Source: Pirellulales bacterium
GTDB taxonomy: Bacteria; Planctomycetota; Planctomycetia; Pirellulales; Lacipirellulaceae
Length of the DNA: 64,000 nt
Assembly: GCA_022448265.1 (NCBI GenBank)
Contig: JAKVCC010000005.1
Span: forward strand, 108,314-172,313
Direction: 5' to 3'
How positions within the stretch are numbered: the first letter of the stretch is position 1; every line of letters starts with the position of its first letter. Shown here piece after piece: positions 46,222-54,651 of the stretch. A program made the translations under genes and the position numbers. The notes below the pieces were generated by a model that saw only the letters and a list, made by a program, of their open reading frames with translations, had not been told where the DNA came from and searched no databases.

Positions 46222-46838
46222 AAATAGCGTGAGGCTATACCGCTGCCATGGCGCCGTTGCAAAGTTTTTTGTGAGGGTGTTTTTCAGGCTGTTTGATTTG
46301 CGTGTTTTGGTGGCCAACCCTTCGAACAACTATGGTGCTCACCAGCACACTGGAAAATGGATCTCTAGGACGGCTTGCGGTATACCGTGGAGTGGATACC
46401 TGGATCACCCGAATTGGATGTGCTAGGCCCAAGCAGCCGAACTGCCGGACCATCCTGATGCCGAGGGCCAGTTATAGGTGTCGTAGCGATACGAGGGATT
46501 GTCCAAGTTCAATTCAGGGATAATTGGGTTTTCACCTGGAATGGATGCGGCGTCTTGCCGAAGTCGCTCAGTAGCGTAGGGCTTAGGGTCCACTAACTTG
46601 ATGGACCCCTGCACCGCCAATGCGTCACCATTTCAATCGATTTTATCACTCGGAAGTAGTGAGCTACAGCGGTGGCACAAATTTCATTGGAATCGCAGGA
46701 GTCCAGAGTATAGTTGTCGGGGTTTCGGCCATCTGTTGCCCTGTTGGTTGAAGAGGGATACTATGAAGGTGGCCGGGCCGGCACCGCTCGTTGAAGGCGG
46801 TGGCCTTAGTTGGTGGTCTATAGCGGCGAGGTAACCTG
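46222..46838. other. Intergenic region with one doubtful small frame
   Basis: About 620 bases between tadA and the next exported-protein gene. A 65-codon frame on the minus strand (46423-46620) is listed separately. Nothing else was recognised. Confidence 0.4.
46423..46620 (-). CDS. Possible 65-residue hypothetical protein or gene remnant
   Basis: A TTG-started frame with a protein-like composition: KPYATERLRQDAASIPGENP, then PELNLDNPSYRYDTYNWP, then a Ser/Trp-rich end. There is no signal peptide and only a weak ribosome site. The aromatic, proline-containing segment reads like the end of a larger protein, so it may be a remnant. No family recognised. Confidence 0.25.
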   Translation of the reverse strand: MAVQGSIKLVDPKPYATERLRQDAASIPGENPIIPELNLDNPSYRYDTYNWPSASGWSGSSAAWA

Positions 46839-47429
46839 ATGCACTGCAGAGCACAAGCATTCGGTAGAAAGTTTTTTCTTAGCCATTTTGTTTTGGCTAT
46901 TGGTTTTGCCTCGTATTCTGACGAGGCTTCGGCGCAGGGCTACGCCCAAAGCGAGCTGAACCGCCTCAAACGGCGCAGCACAGCTTCCTACTATAGTACT
47001 GAAACCGAGAGACAAAGGAATTTGGGTCAGGGGATTACGCGTGTTGGTGTTGCGGGTGTCAACCGCAGGACCTACTCGGGTACGTCTGCGTTGTTCTCAG
47101 GTGGAGGGGGCGGGAAGCCGTTTGCGGGAGTCACGCAAGGCCCGACGGTTAGTCCTTATCTGTCGCTGTCGAGGCCGTTTGGTAGCGCGACAGATTATCA
47201 AACGCTCATACGTCCGATGCGCGAGCAGCAGCGCGCGCGAGAGCGTCAGCAGATTCAAAATATACGGAATCAGCGCCGGTTGAATTCGATGGCGGCACGG
47301 GCGCCGTTTAATATTCGAGGCGATGAGACTTTTGCGCCCACCGGTCACTCGGCGACGCGTCTGAATTTCGATAATTTTCAGAATACAGGTGGTTATTTTC
47401 CGCGGCCATCGCCACCCAAGCAGCAGTAA
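46839..47429 (+). CDS. Exported basic protein, paralogue of the 10.5-kb protein
   Basis: A 196-residue protein with a signal-like start (FGRKFFLSHFVLAIGFASYSDEASAQG). The mature part is rich in R, Q, G and S, with a GGGGG turn before KPF. It shares the series KPF, PTVSPYLSL, Y-x-x-L-I-RP, an Arg/Gln-rich helix ending QRRL, then TGH-x-x-TR and a final GGYFP with the protein at 10469-10999. This defines an exported family with at least two members here. Function unknown. A decayed sigma-factor fragment and a repeat element lie just downstream. Confidence 0.78.
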   Translation: MHCRAQAFGRKFFLSHFVLAIGFASYSDEASAQGYAQSELNRLKRRSTASYYSTETERQRNLGQGITRVGVAGVNRRTYSGTSALFSGGGGGKPFAGVTQGPTVSPYLSLSRPFGSATDYQTLIRPMREQQRARERQQIQNIRNQRRLNSMAARAPFNIRGDETFAPTGHSATRLNFDNFQNTGGYFPRPSPPKQQ

Positions 47430-47471
47430 GCCTGCCAGCTTGTATTTCTAGATCCTATCTTAAAACCATCC

Positions 47472-47536
47472 GTTTCAAAATCATCGGGCGTCGGCAGAAT
47501 GCCCGAGAATTGTGGCCCCAAACTTGGTTTTGAAAC
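47472..47536 (-). repeat. About 65-bp dispersed hairpin element, copy B
   Basis: The most symmetrical copy. GTTTCAAAA (47472-47480) and TTTTGAAAC (47528-47536) are perfect 9-bp inverted ends. An inner TCGGGC/GCCCGA pair flanks the core, and GGCCACAATTCT is shared with copy A. It abuts the 3' end of the sigma-factor remnant. Confidence 0.8.
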
Positions 47537-47808
47537 GGGTTGTAGTTCGTTGGGATTCATGCGAATCGCACGATTTTGGCAACAATAGCATTTCCAATTT
47601 GTGTCGCACTTCGACCATGGCGTCGGACAGGTGCGGAAGAATCGTCGCCAACCTGTTATCGCGCACGTCTTGATTGGGAAAGTCTATGCGAAGATCAATC
47701 ATGCGCCGCACGGTATCTCGATGGTGATCGAGGAGTTTATTGATTGCAGAGCTGTCTTCGGCGCGGATATTATCCAGAAATTACTTAGTGTTGTCGCTCT
47801 CGGAGAGC
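47537..47808 (-). pseudogene. Decayed ECF-type sigma factor, region 2 fragment
   Basis: Reading the minus strand in one frame gives LSESDNTK, a TAA stop (47781-47783), then FLDNIRAEDSSAINKLLDHH and RDTVRRMIDLRID. This matches the opening of planctomycete ECF sigma factors, where a short acidic start is followed by a helix of the form LL-x-x-x-R-D-x-(L/V)-RRM-(I/V)-x-LR-(I/M)-D. After RID the expected core-binding region is not recognisable, there is no start codon, and the frame runs into repeat copy B. I read it as a pseudogene remnant. Confidence 0.55.
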
Positions 47809-48161
47809 TGTATCGCCTGGAGCTTCGGTACCGCAATAAGCCGTCCCCAGATGAAATTGGGCGGATTCGGAATTTCTTGTAAGTGTCCGTTGACGATTGC
47901 CCGGCAAATGGACACGTGCCACGGGCTACCTCCTGCAAAAAAACCGATTGTGGCGGTGGTTCATTCTTGGCGCAACGACGAGATAGCATCGCCTGCGAAG
48001 GCTTGAATGCCAATTAATTGATTTAGTGGATATTGCCCTTGTGCAGGATTTGGCCGGTTTGCTACAAGCGGACTGCTTATCGTTATTCGGTTCTTCTCTT
48101 CTACCACCATTGGAACCACTCCGCATCGACCTATGCCGATGCGCGGGCAAGGAAAATCCAT

Positions 48162-50090
48162 ATGGCCTTCCAGTATCTTCGTTTATTTGTCGCATTCCTG
48201 GCTGCAAATGCTATCTTTCTGGCAGAATCGCCGTCTTTGACGGCTGGCGACGGACCCAACCGGGTAACACCGTCGGATATCGTGGCGGGTCAGTGGGTGG
48301 ACTCTCTATTGGGGCCCGGACTGGATGCGATACGGCCGCCCAACCCAGTCGGACGTAGTTCGCGGGGGCGGAAAAATCAGCGATCGGGCGCGTTCCGCGC
48401 CAAGTTGGTGAACAATCCTGATACGAGTAAAGGCGCGCCACCATTCGCCTTGATCGACCGTTCTGGCGGTGTACTTCGTTACATCGATCCTGTTGAAGAT
48501 ATTGATTTGGACACGTATTTGGGTGAGACGGTGGGCGTGCGCCGCGACACAGGCAAGACACTTCTGGCCTCACAGCTTATGCTGCCGAGCGGCCAATCTG
48601 TCCAACAGGCCCAACACGAAGAGCCCATTCCTGCCGGCGAAGTTGTGGGAGAATCGAGTATTTTGGCTGACCCACCAGACTCAGATAGTGGTGAGATTGT
48701 TGAGGGTGGCTTTGGTTCTGGGCTGGACGAAGAAATTGACTTTGGCGGTTGTTCCCAGTGTGGAGTTGGCGTCTACGGATGCCGCAGTGGGTGCGGGTCT
48801 CAGGGTGTTCTGTATGCACACAGAGAGTACTTACACTGGTGGCTGGAAGGAATGAACACGCCGCCATTGATGATGCGGTTTCAAGATGTTGACTTGGGCG
48901 GTTCCAATGCGCCCGAGGTCATCGGTCCGATCGATATCATCTTTGGAGGGAATCGAGTCTTGGAGGATGGCCGAAACGGAGCCCGAGTCACGCTGGGCGT
49001 CTGGCTAGATGACTGCGGACAATGGGGGGTAGAGGGTGAATACCTTGGCCTGGGGGAAATTGATCGGCAGTTTTCGGCCGGCGAGAAGGACGGGCTGGTT
49101 TCACAAGCGGGACTGTTTGTCGGCAGGCCATTTTTTAATACAGGTGTTATCGGAAACAACGAAGCAACACGGGGGCCCTCGCAAGAAGATGTGGATACGA
49201 ACCGTCTCGATGGTTCAGTGACGGTTGATATTCGTAGCGAATTCAATTCGGCAGGGATTTGGCTACGGCATAAATTATGTTGCCGAGAAGGTTATTCGAC
49301 TTGTTGCGGTGACACAGTCGGTTGCGGTAGCGGTGTCGGCTGTTCGGTCGGTTCAATGAATGGGATCTGCGCGTTGTTGCGTAAGGGAGTTCGCCGTACG
49401 GACGTGCTCTACGGATTCCGCTGGACCAGTTTGGATGAAAGTCTTCAAATCAACGAAGATCTCCAGCGATTTGACGCCATTCCCCCCGCTGCCATCGTAC
49501 TGGGAGAGGAAATTGACGTCGTAGACAGGTTTGGCACGCAAAACGACTTTGTGGGTGGTGAGATCGGCTACGAAACCGAATGGGACTTGCGACGGTGGTC
49601 CCTTAAGTTCTTATCCAAAATAGCCATTGGCAACACACGTCAAAGGGTCGCCATCAACGGATCAACGACCATCTGGCCATCAAGCGGTCCAGACGACAGC
49701 CTGCCGCTCGAAGGTGGTTTGTTGACGCAGCGATTCGTCCACCCAGGTCCTGACACCAATCCGGGTACAGAGGACGATTTTGTAGTCGGAAATATTGGAA
49801 GGTTCGAGCGTGATGAATTTAGCATGATCCCTGAAATAGGTTGCACTTTGGGGTACGACCTTACCAGGCGATTAAAACTTACAGCAGGCTATACGCTCAT
49901 CTACTGGAGCAACATTGTGCGGCCAGGCGATCAAATCGACCTGGACATCAACGCAAACCTACTGCCTCGCAATAATGGCGGACTTCCAGACCCGGCCACC
50001 ATCGTTCCGGGCGATCACCCTCGCTTTGCATTCCTCCAGACGGATCTCTGGGCGCACGGCCTTAATCTGGGTGCTGAGTATACCTGGTAA
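48162..50090 (+). CDS. BBP7-family outer-membrane beta-barrel protein
   Basis: A 642-residue protein started at the ATG at 48162 behind AAGGA, with a signal peptide (LRLFVAFLAANAIFLAESPSLTAG). Residues 1-190 are a linker. A Cys-rich patch (CSQCGVGVYGCRSGCGSQGV) then precedes REYLHWWLEGMNTPPLM near residue 220, the hallmark of the planctomycete BBP7 family. The remainder is barrel-like with alternating strands, a second Cys cluster (KLCCREGYSTCCGDTVGCGS, near 372) and a C-terminal strand ending LGAEYTW. It likely sits in the outer membrane and may carry disulfides. It begins a run of five envelope or surface genes. Confidence 0.88.
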   Translation: MAFQYLRLFVAFLAANAIFLAESPSLTAGDGPNRVTPSDIVAGQWVDSLLGPGLDAIRPPNPVGRSSRGRKNQRSGAFRAKLVNNPDTSKGAPPFALIDRSGGVLRYIDPVEDIDLDTYLGETVGVRRDTGKTLLASQLMLPSGQSVQQAQHEEPIPAGEVVGESSILADPPDSDSGEIVEGGFGSGLDEEIDFGGCSQCGVGVYGCRSGCGSQGVLYAHREYLHWWLEGMNTPPLMMRFQDVDLGGSNAPEVIGPIDIIFGGNRVLEDGRNGARVTLGVWLDDCGQWGVEGEYLGLGEIDRQFSAGEKDGLVSQAGLFVGRPFFNTGVIGNNEATRGPSQEDVDTNRLDGSVTVDIRSEFNSAGIWLRHKLCCREGYSTCCGDTVGCGSGVGCSVGSMNGICALLRKGVRRTDVLYGFRWTSLDESLQINEDLQRFDAIPPAAIVLGEEIDVVDRFGTQNDFVGGEIGYETEWDLRRWSLKFLSKIAIGNTRQRVAINGSTTIWPSSGPDDSLPLEGGLLTQRFVHPGPDTNPGTEDDFVVGNIGRFERDEFSMIPEIGCTLGYDLTRRLKLTAGYTLIYWSNIVRPGDQIDLDINANLLPRNNGGLPDPATIVPGDHPRFAFLQTDLWAHGLNLGAEYTW

Positions 50091-50150
50091 TATCTGATTC
50101 CACGGTAATCTCACAGCGAGGCTCTAGCCGATAAAGGCCAAACGGGGTTT

Positions 50151-50177
50151 GCGCCGCGCGCAGGTGCGCTCTTTTTT
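50151..50177 (+). terminator. Possible terminator after the BBP7 gene
   Basis: A GC-rich self-complementary stretch (GCGC...GTGCGC) is followed by TCTTTTTT. The stem is short and several pairings compete, so this is tentative. Confidence 0.45.
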
Positions 50178-50209
50178 AGCTAGCACATCTGTTTCTACGA
50201 GGTGCCGAG

Positions 50210-52930
50210 ATGCTTCCCTTTGGTTTTAAGTCCGTAAAAGATAGACGACAACGCGTCAAGAAGGCTTCGGCCAACGCACCCCCAACTTCTTCTTTGACCA
50301 GAAGCAAGCTCGGCTTCGAAACCCTGGAAGCGCGCGTCATGCTAGCGGCCGACATGGCCGAGATCGTTGGGGTGGTGCGCAACGACTTGCAAGGCGATGG
50401 CAACGCTAGCAACGATGTCGTCGTGGCAGGTGCTGGCATAACCCTTTACCGCGACGGCGGCAACGGAACGTTTGGCGGAGACGACGTCGCAATCGATTCG
50501 ACCACTTCCAACTTGAGCGGACAATACAAGTTTGATCGGGTAGAAGCAGGCAAGTATTTTGTGCAAGTCGCGCTGCCCTCCGACTTGCAGTTCCGTGTTG
50601 GTCAGCAAGTGCGAGAAATAAAAATATCCGCAGACGAGGCCGATGGTGTTGTTGGTCCTGTGATCGATGGTTTTGGGAAGATGCAGGTTGTCGAAGCCTC
50701 TCCGCCCCTACCTTCCAGTAAATCACACAGCTTGAGTGACGGCGCAGTGTTGGGGGGTGTGCGCGAAATGTGGGTTGAACTGACCGAAAGCCTCAACCCA
50801 ATTTCTTCGGTCGCTTTAGCCTCCAATAGCGGCAATTTGTATGTCGCCAGTGGTCCGGGCGCGACTGGCAATGCCAAGGTAGTCTGGGATGGTGTGGTCA
50901 GCAGTGGCCAATTGGTAAATCCGACGGGTCTGAACGGTATTAATCTTACGGAGCACGAAGGCAACACGATGACAGGAATCGCGCTCGCTTCAGGGGCCGA
51001 TCATCCGAATGCCGAGATCACCATGCGCATCTACACCGATGCCAATAATTGGACAGAATTTACGACTGTCGTACCTGAGTCGGTTGGCGGTGCGGCAACA
51101 GGGCAAGCCATCTTTAACTTTGACGACTCACCTACGGATCAAGGTGGCCGTGGCGCTGATTTCAAAAGAGTAGGTGCCCTGGAGCTTGCGTTCAAAGGTG
51201 TCACGGCACTCGACGGCCAGGTGTCGCTTGTGGGCTTGGTGGGCCTTGCCACCAAACGGGCGGATTTTACCGCCTTGCCTAGCCTGAGCGTTGGCAATCA
51301 CGTCTGGTCCGACCTTAACGATGACGGCATTCATCAACTGACAGAGTCGGGTATCTCCGGCGTAAAAATTAATTTGTATAAAGATATCGACGGTAACAAC
51401 AGCTATACGGAGAGAGTTGACGCGCTGATGGGAGCGACCAATACGAATCCCGCTGGCGACTATCTGTTTACAGGTCTGTTTCCTGGGAATTATATTGTCC
51501 AAGTCGATCCCACGAACTTCCAATCGCGGGGGCCGTTGGCCGGTCTTCGCTCAAGTTCGGGAAACGATCCAGCGCCGGACCCTGACAACGATGTCAATGA
51601 CGATGACAACGGCACTACGGCCGCCAGTGCGGCAGTTCTGAGCCAGGCGGTAATGCTCAGTGGTCGATGCGAACCGACCAGTGATGGTGACGCGAATAGC
51701 AATTCCAACCTGACTGTAGACTTCGGTTTCTTCGGCTTCGACTTGGGTTTAGACAAGACAGTCGAGCAGACTGCAGTGGCTCCGACAGAACTACTCAACT
51801 ACACGGTTAGGGTCAATAACGACGGCCCCTCGGACGCCGCCAACACGACGTTTTTAGATAACCTACCGGACGCTGCGGCGTTTGTTTCGGCGTCTGCAAC
51901 TCTTAACGACATTCCTTTCGATGCCAATTTCCAGCATGCGTCGGGCACAGTCACTGCCCAGTTTGGCACAATGCAGTCCAGCGATGTGGTGATTGTCACA
52001 ATTCTGGCCACTGTCAACAACAATGCAACCGGAACCCTGGTCAACAAAGCGACCGTTCGTGCCCCGAAGGAAGTCAATCTTTCAAACAATACGGATACCG
52101 TTTCCAACACCGTAACGCCACGGATTGATCTGGCTATCAATAAGTTCGATAGCCGCGACCCGGTGGAGCCGGGCGAGACCTTCAGTTACAAGCTTGAGGT
52201 TGTCAACAATGGTCCTTCGGATGCGACGGGCGTTGTTGTGATTGATGATTTGCCTGCCACGGGCATTTCATTTGTTGAATCCACGCCTGAACCAACTTCC
52301 CAATCAGGAGATCAGCTCACGTTCGAATTGGGGAACCTCGATAATGGCGAATCGAAAAGCGTGAAGATTGATGTGAAGGTCGACGACGATTTTACGGGCG
52401 AGTTACTTAATTATGCCGAAGTGCGTGCCAACCAGGAGGAAATCACTTTGGTTAATAACAAAGATGCGGAGCCGACACTGGTCAGTACTGAACCTGCCAG
52501 CTTGGCCGGTTCGGTATTTGTTGATCGCAACGACGACAGTAATTTCGACGTGGGCGAACAACCGATTGCCAACGTGCTAATCACGCTGAAAGGCATTGAT
52601 GTTACAGGGGCCACGGTGGTCCGTGCAGAGTCGACGAAGTCGGATGGTTCGTACCTGTTCGAAAACCTCGCTCCGGGTACCTATCGCGTGGAAGAGTCCC
52701 AGCCGACCCGTTACGACGACGGAAAGGATCACTTGGGTACGCTTGGTGGCGTCCACGGCTCCAATCCTGGCCCCTTGCTGATACCCAATGACGTGCAGCC
52801 ACAACAGTTGCAAGACTTATTCTTCGAGATTCAACTCGGCAGCGGTGAAGTTGGCCTGCAGTACGACTTTGGCGAACTATCCCGCCACGTCAGCAAAATC
52901 GACTTTATTACCCGGGCGAATTGGTGGTAG
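50210..52930 (+). CDS. Large surface protein with SdrD B-like and DUF11 domains
   Basis: A 906-residue exported protein. It opens with a basic segment and FETLEARVMLAAD (near residue 38), the export-linked motif found at the start of large planctomycete surface proteins. An SdrD B-like domain follows (NASNDVVVAGAGITLYRDGG, GQYKFDRVEAGKYFVQV), then a PEP/lectin-like segment and another SdrD B-like domain near 360-430 (GNHVWSDLNDDGIHQL). Two DUF11 repeats cover about 505-770 (LNYTVRVNNDGPSDAANT, FSYKLEVVNNGPSDATGV). A final SdrD B-like domain is at 765-880 (AGSVFVDRNDDSNFDVGEQP). The end, GLQYDFGELSRHVSKIDFI, resembles related cell-surface proteins. It is probably a rod-like calcium-stabilised adhesin or wall protein. 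Confidence 0.9.
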   Translation: MLPFGFKSVKDRRQRVKKASANAPPTSSLTRSKLGFETLEARVMLAADMAEIVGVVRNDLQGDGNASNDVVVAGAGITLYRDGGNGTFGGDDVAIDSTTSNLSGQYKFDRVEAGKYFVQVALPSDLQFRVGQQVREIKISADEADGVVGPVIDGFGKMQVVEASPPLPSSKSHSLSDGAVLGGVREMWVELTESLNPISSVALASNSGNLYVASGPGATGNAKVVWDGVVSSGQLVNPTGLNGINLTEHEGNTMTGIALASGADHPNAEITMRIYTDANNWTEFTTVVPESVGGAATGQAIFNFDDSPTDQGGRGADFKRVGALELAFKGVTALDGQVSLVGLVGLATKRADFTALPSLSVGNHVWSDLNDDGIHQLTESGISGVKINLYKDIDGNNSYTERVDALMGATNTNPAGDYLFTGLFPGNYIVQVDPTNFQSRGPLAGLRSSSGNDPAPDPDNDVNDDDNGTTAASAAVLSQAVMLSGRCEPTSDGDANSNSNLTVDFGFFGFDLGLDKTVEQTAVAPTELLNYTVRVNNDGPSDAANTTFLDNLPDAAAFVSASATLNDIPFDANFQHASGTVTAQFGTMQSSDVVIVTILATVNNNATGTLVNKATVRAPKEVNLSNNTDTVSNTVTPRIDLAINKFDSRDPVEPGETFSYKLEVVNNGPSDATGVVVIDDLPATGISFVESTPEPTSQSGDQLTFELGNLDNGESKSVKIDVKVDDDFTGELLNYAEVRANQEEITLVNNKDAEPTLVSTEPASLAGSVFVDRNDDSNFDVGEQPIANVLITLKGIDVTGATVVRAESTKSDGSYLFENLAPGTYRVEESQPTRYDDGKDHLGTLGGVHGSNPGPLLIPNDVQPQQLQDLFFEIQLGSGEVGLQYDFGELSRHVSKIDFITRANWW

Positions 52931-53614
52931 ACGCTTTGCGGGTTGAACGGGGCGTGCCCGCCAACTAGGGGGCACGAGCAGAGTGCCATCTGGGAAATCT
53001 GGATTGCGGGTCGTTTTAGTTGCCGCGAAACGATCGGATCTGCGACAACTGTGCTGGGCGCGGGCGCGGCGTGCCTAATGCGTACCAGGCTGCCAAGTTG
53101 CATATTAAAACGACCGATGTTGGCATTACGTGTGGCCTGCGTGCATCATCCTATTGGTCGGTGCGTGGTGTCTTTGCACGGCAACAGTTTTTCCGGAGTT
53201 TTTCTAAACCTGCCGGCGGATTTTGAAGTAGGGTTTCGATGGACGCCAGTCCGAACGGCAATTGCGATTGCTGGCCAAACTCCTTCTCTCGCCTTAAATT
53301 CTCGACGCTTTTCGACAGCTTTTCCCTTCCGATGTGGCCCGGCCGCACCCTTGGAATCGATAGATTCGCCTGCGTGTTGTGCGTAATTGCCCATATGTAG
53401 AATTGTCGGCTTCCGTGCTCAGCTGGTGAGTTGCTTGATTTTTATCCGCCAAGCAGGAGGTCAACAATGCCCCGAGGTTTCGATCCAGTGAAGTCTGCAG
53501 AGCGGCATGATCGTTCAATAAGTCTTTCATAAAGTTGGATGCGCCCTGTGCGTCCGAGGAAGCCACTAAGACGAATTTCTACACGTAGCGGATTCACGGG
53601 GGGGGTAGTGCATC
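52931..53614. other. Intergenic region, no gene recognised
   Basis: About 680 bases between the SdrD/DUF11 gene and the first TadE gene. A hairpin with a perfect 7-bp stem (CGTGCCC at 52953-52959, GGGCACG at 52970-52976) lies just after the stop of the upstream gene but lacks a T-run. No pilin-sized Flp gene was found. Confidence 0.45.
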
Positions 53615-54088
53615 ATGGTCACACGAATTGGCAACCTCGCTCCTGAGCGTCACGGTACCACTATCGTGGAAACGGCGGTCATCTTGCCAGCATTTTTTCT
53701 GTTTGTATTTGCAATTATTGAGTTTGGGCACGCGCAGCTTGTTAATAACATGCTCAGCAGCGCCTGTCGCAAAGGAGCACGCGTGGGTGCTGTGGAAGGC
53801 ACAACGACAGCCCAGGTGATTGCTCAAGTCAATGAAACGATGTCGCCGGTGGCGCCCGCCGCCAGTATCGCTGTCTTTGTTAAGGACGCCAGCATTTACG
53901 ACACAGGTATTCCTCCCACCACTGGTGTTGGCATCGAAGCAATGCCAAATGTGGAGCTGAGCGATGCAGAACCGAGGCAGATGTTTGTGATACGCGCGAG
54001 CGTGCCACTCAACGATGTTGCCCTAGTGCCAATGCCTTTTTTAAAGAATGTTGTGCTCGATGGACAGTCGTTCATGCGGCACGAGTAG
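53615..54088 (+). CDS. TadE-like pilus assembly protein
   Basis: A 157-residue pseudopilin-like protein. The type IV pilin-like N-terminus is RHGTTIVETAVILPAFFLFVFAIIEFG at residues 12-38, and QLVNNMLSSACRKGARVGA follows, as in TadE. The rest is a small periplasmic domain. TadE proteins are minor pseudopilins of Tad/Flp systems. It starts a three-gene unit with a second TadE and a TadG/VWA protein, the next ATG being 34 bp downstream. No TadA ATPase, TadB/C or TadV peptidase is in the window. Confidence 0.9.
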   Translation: MVTRIGNLAPERHGTTIVETAVILPAFFLFVFAIIEFGHAQLVNNMLSSACRKGARVGAVEGTTTAQVIAQVNETMSPVAPAASIAVFVKDASIYDTGIPPTTGVGIEAMPNVELSDAEPRQMFVIRASVPLNDVALVPMPFLKNVVLDGQSFMRHE

Positions 54089-54122
54089 CCTCCGTGGTTC
54101 GAAAGTTGGAGAGGGTCTCATT

Positions 54123-54602
54123 ATGAACATTGGTAAAAAACGAGAGCGGGTTGCGCGCCGTGGGGCAGTTGCCGTGGAATTTGCATTTATGGCCCCTGTC
54201 TTGCTGACGATCGTGATGGGGTTGGTCGAAATGACGCGCATATACGATTCGCAGAATCTTCTGGAGAACGCTGCCCGCGAAGGAGCGCGCTTCGCAGCTA
54301 TGGGCCGGACAGACATCCTCGACGCGGGTGAATCGGCGAACGCGAAAATAATCCAGGACACCAAAAACTTTATGGCCTCTGCAGGCCTGGATCCCGACGA
54401 TGTCGACGTGAGCATTGTTGATTTCGAAGACCCCACGCAAATCTTTGATATCGACGATCCGGCGAACGACCTTAAGCTCTTTCAAGTGTCCGTTAGTGTG
54501 CCCTTTTCAAGTGTGAGTTACACCTCCGTGAGTGAGTCAAACGATTATAGTTTGGTTGGTACGATTGTCTTCCGCAACGGACGAGCGGTTTTGTCACAAT
54601 AG
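54123..54602 (+). CDS. Second TadE-like pilus assembly protein
   Basis: A 159-residue TadE. The ATG at 54123 has a GGAGAGGG site. The helix is AVAVEFAFMAPVLLTIVMGLVEMTR, followed by IYDSQNLLENAAREGARFAAMGR, the canonical TadE consensus. The C-terminal domain is beta-rich (FQVSVSVPFSSVSYTSV). It is more typical of the family than the preceding TadE, so the two are probably non-identical partners of one fibre or assembly complex. Confidence 0.92.
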   Translation: MNIGKKRERVARRGAVAVEFAFMAPVLLTIVMGLVEMTRIYDSQNLLENAAREGARFAAMGRTDILDAGESANAKIIQDTKNFMASAGLDPDDVDVSIVDFEDPTQIFDIDDPANDLKLFQVSVSVPFSSVSYTSVSESNDYSLVGTIVFRNGRAVLSQ

Positions 54603-54651
54603 ATTGCGGCTTGCTGCGAGAAGTTCTGCTGGTTTTTCTGGAGTGTGCATC

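Larger units (their letters stand above)
47430..48161. other. Intergenic region with repeat element and gene remnant
   Basis: About 730 bases between the exported-protein gene and the BBP7 gene. It holds the hairpin element at 47472-47536 and a decayed ECF sigma-factor fragment at 47537-47808. From 47809 to the BBP7 gene I see nothing further. Confidence 0.5.

Noticed and set aside
52953..52976. Perfect 7-bp hairpin after the SdrD/DUF11 gene as a terminator
   Set aside because: There is no T-run after the stem, so intrinsic termination is not supported.
53294..53566. 90-codon minus-strand frame in the gap before the TadE genes
   Set aside because: No ribosome site, signal peptide or known motif, and no link to its neighbours.
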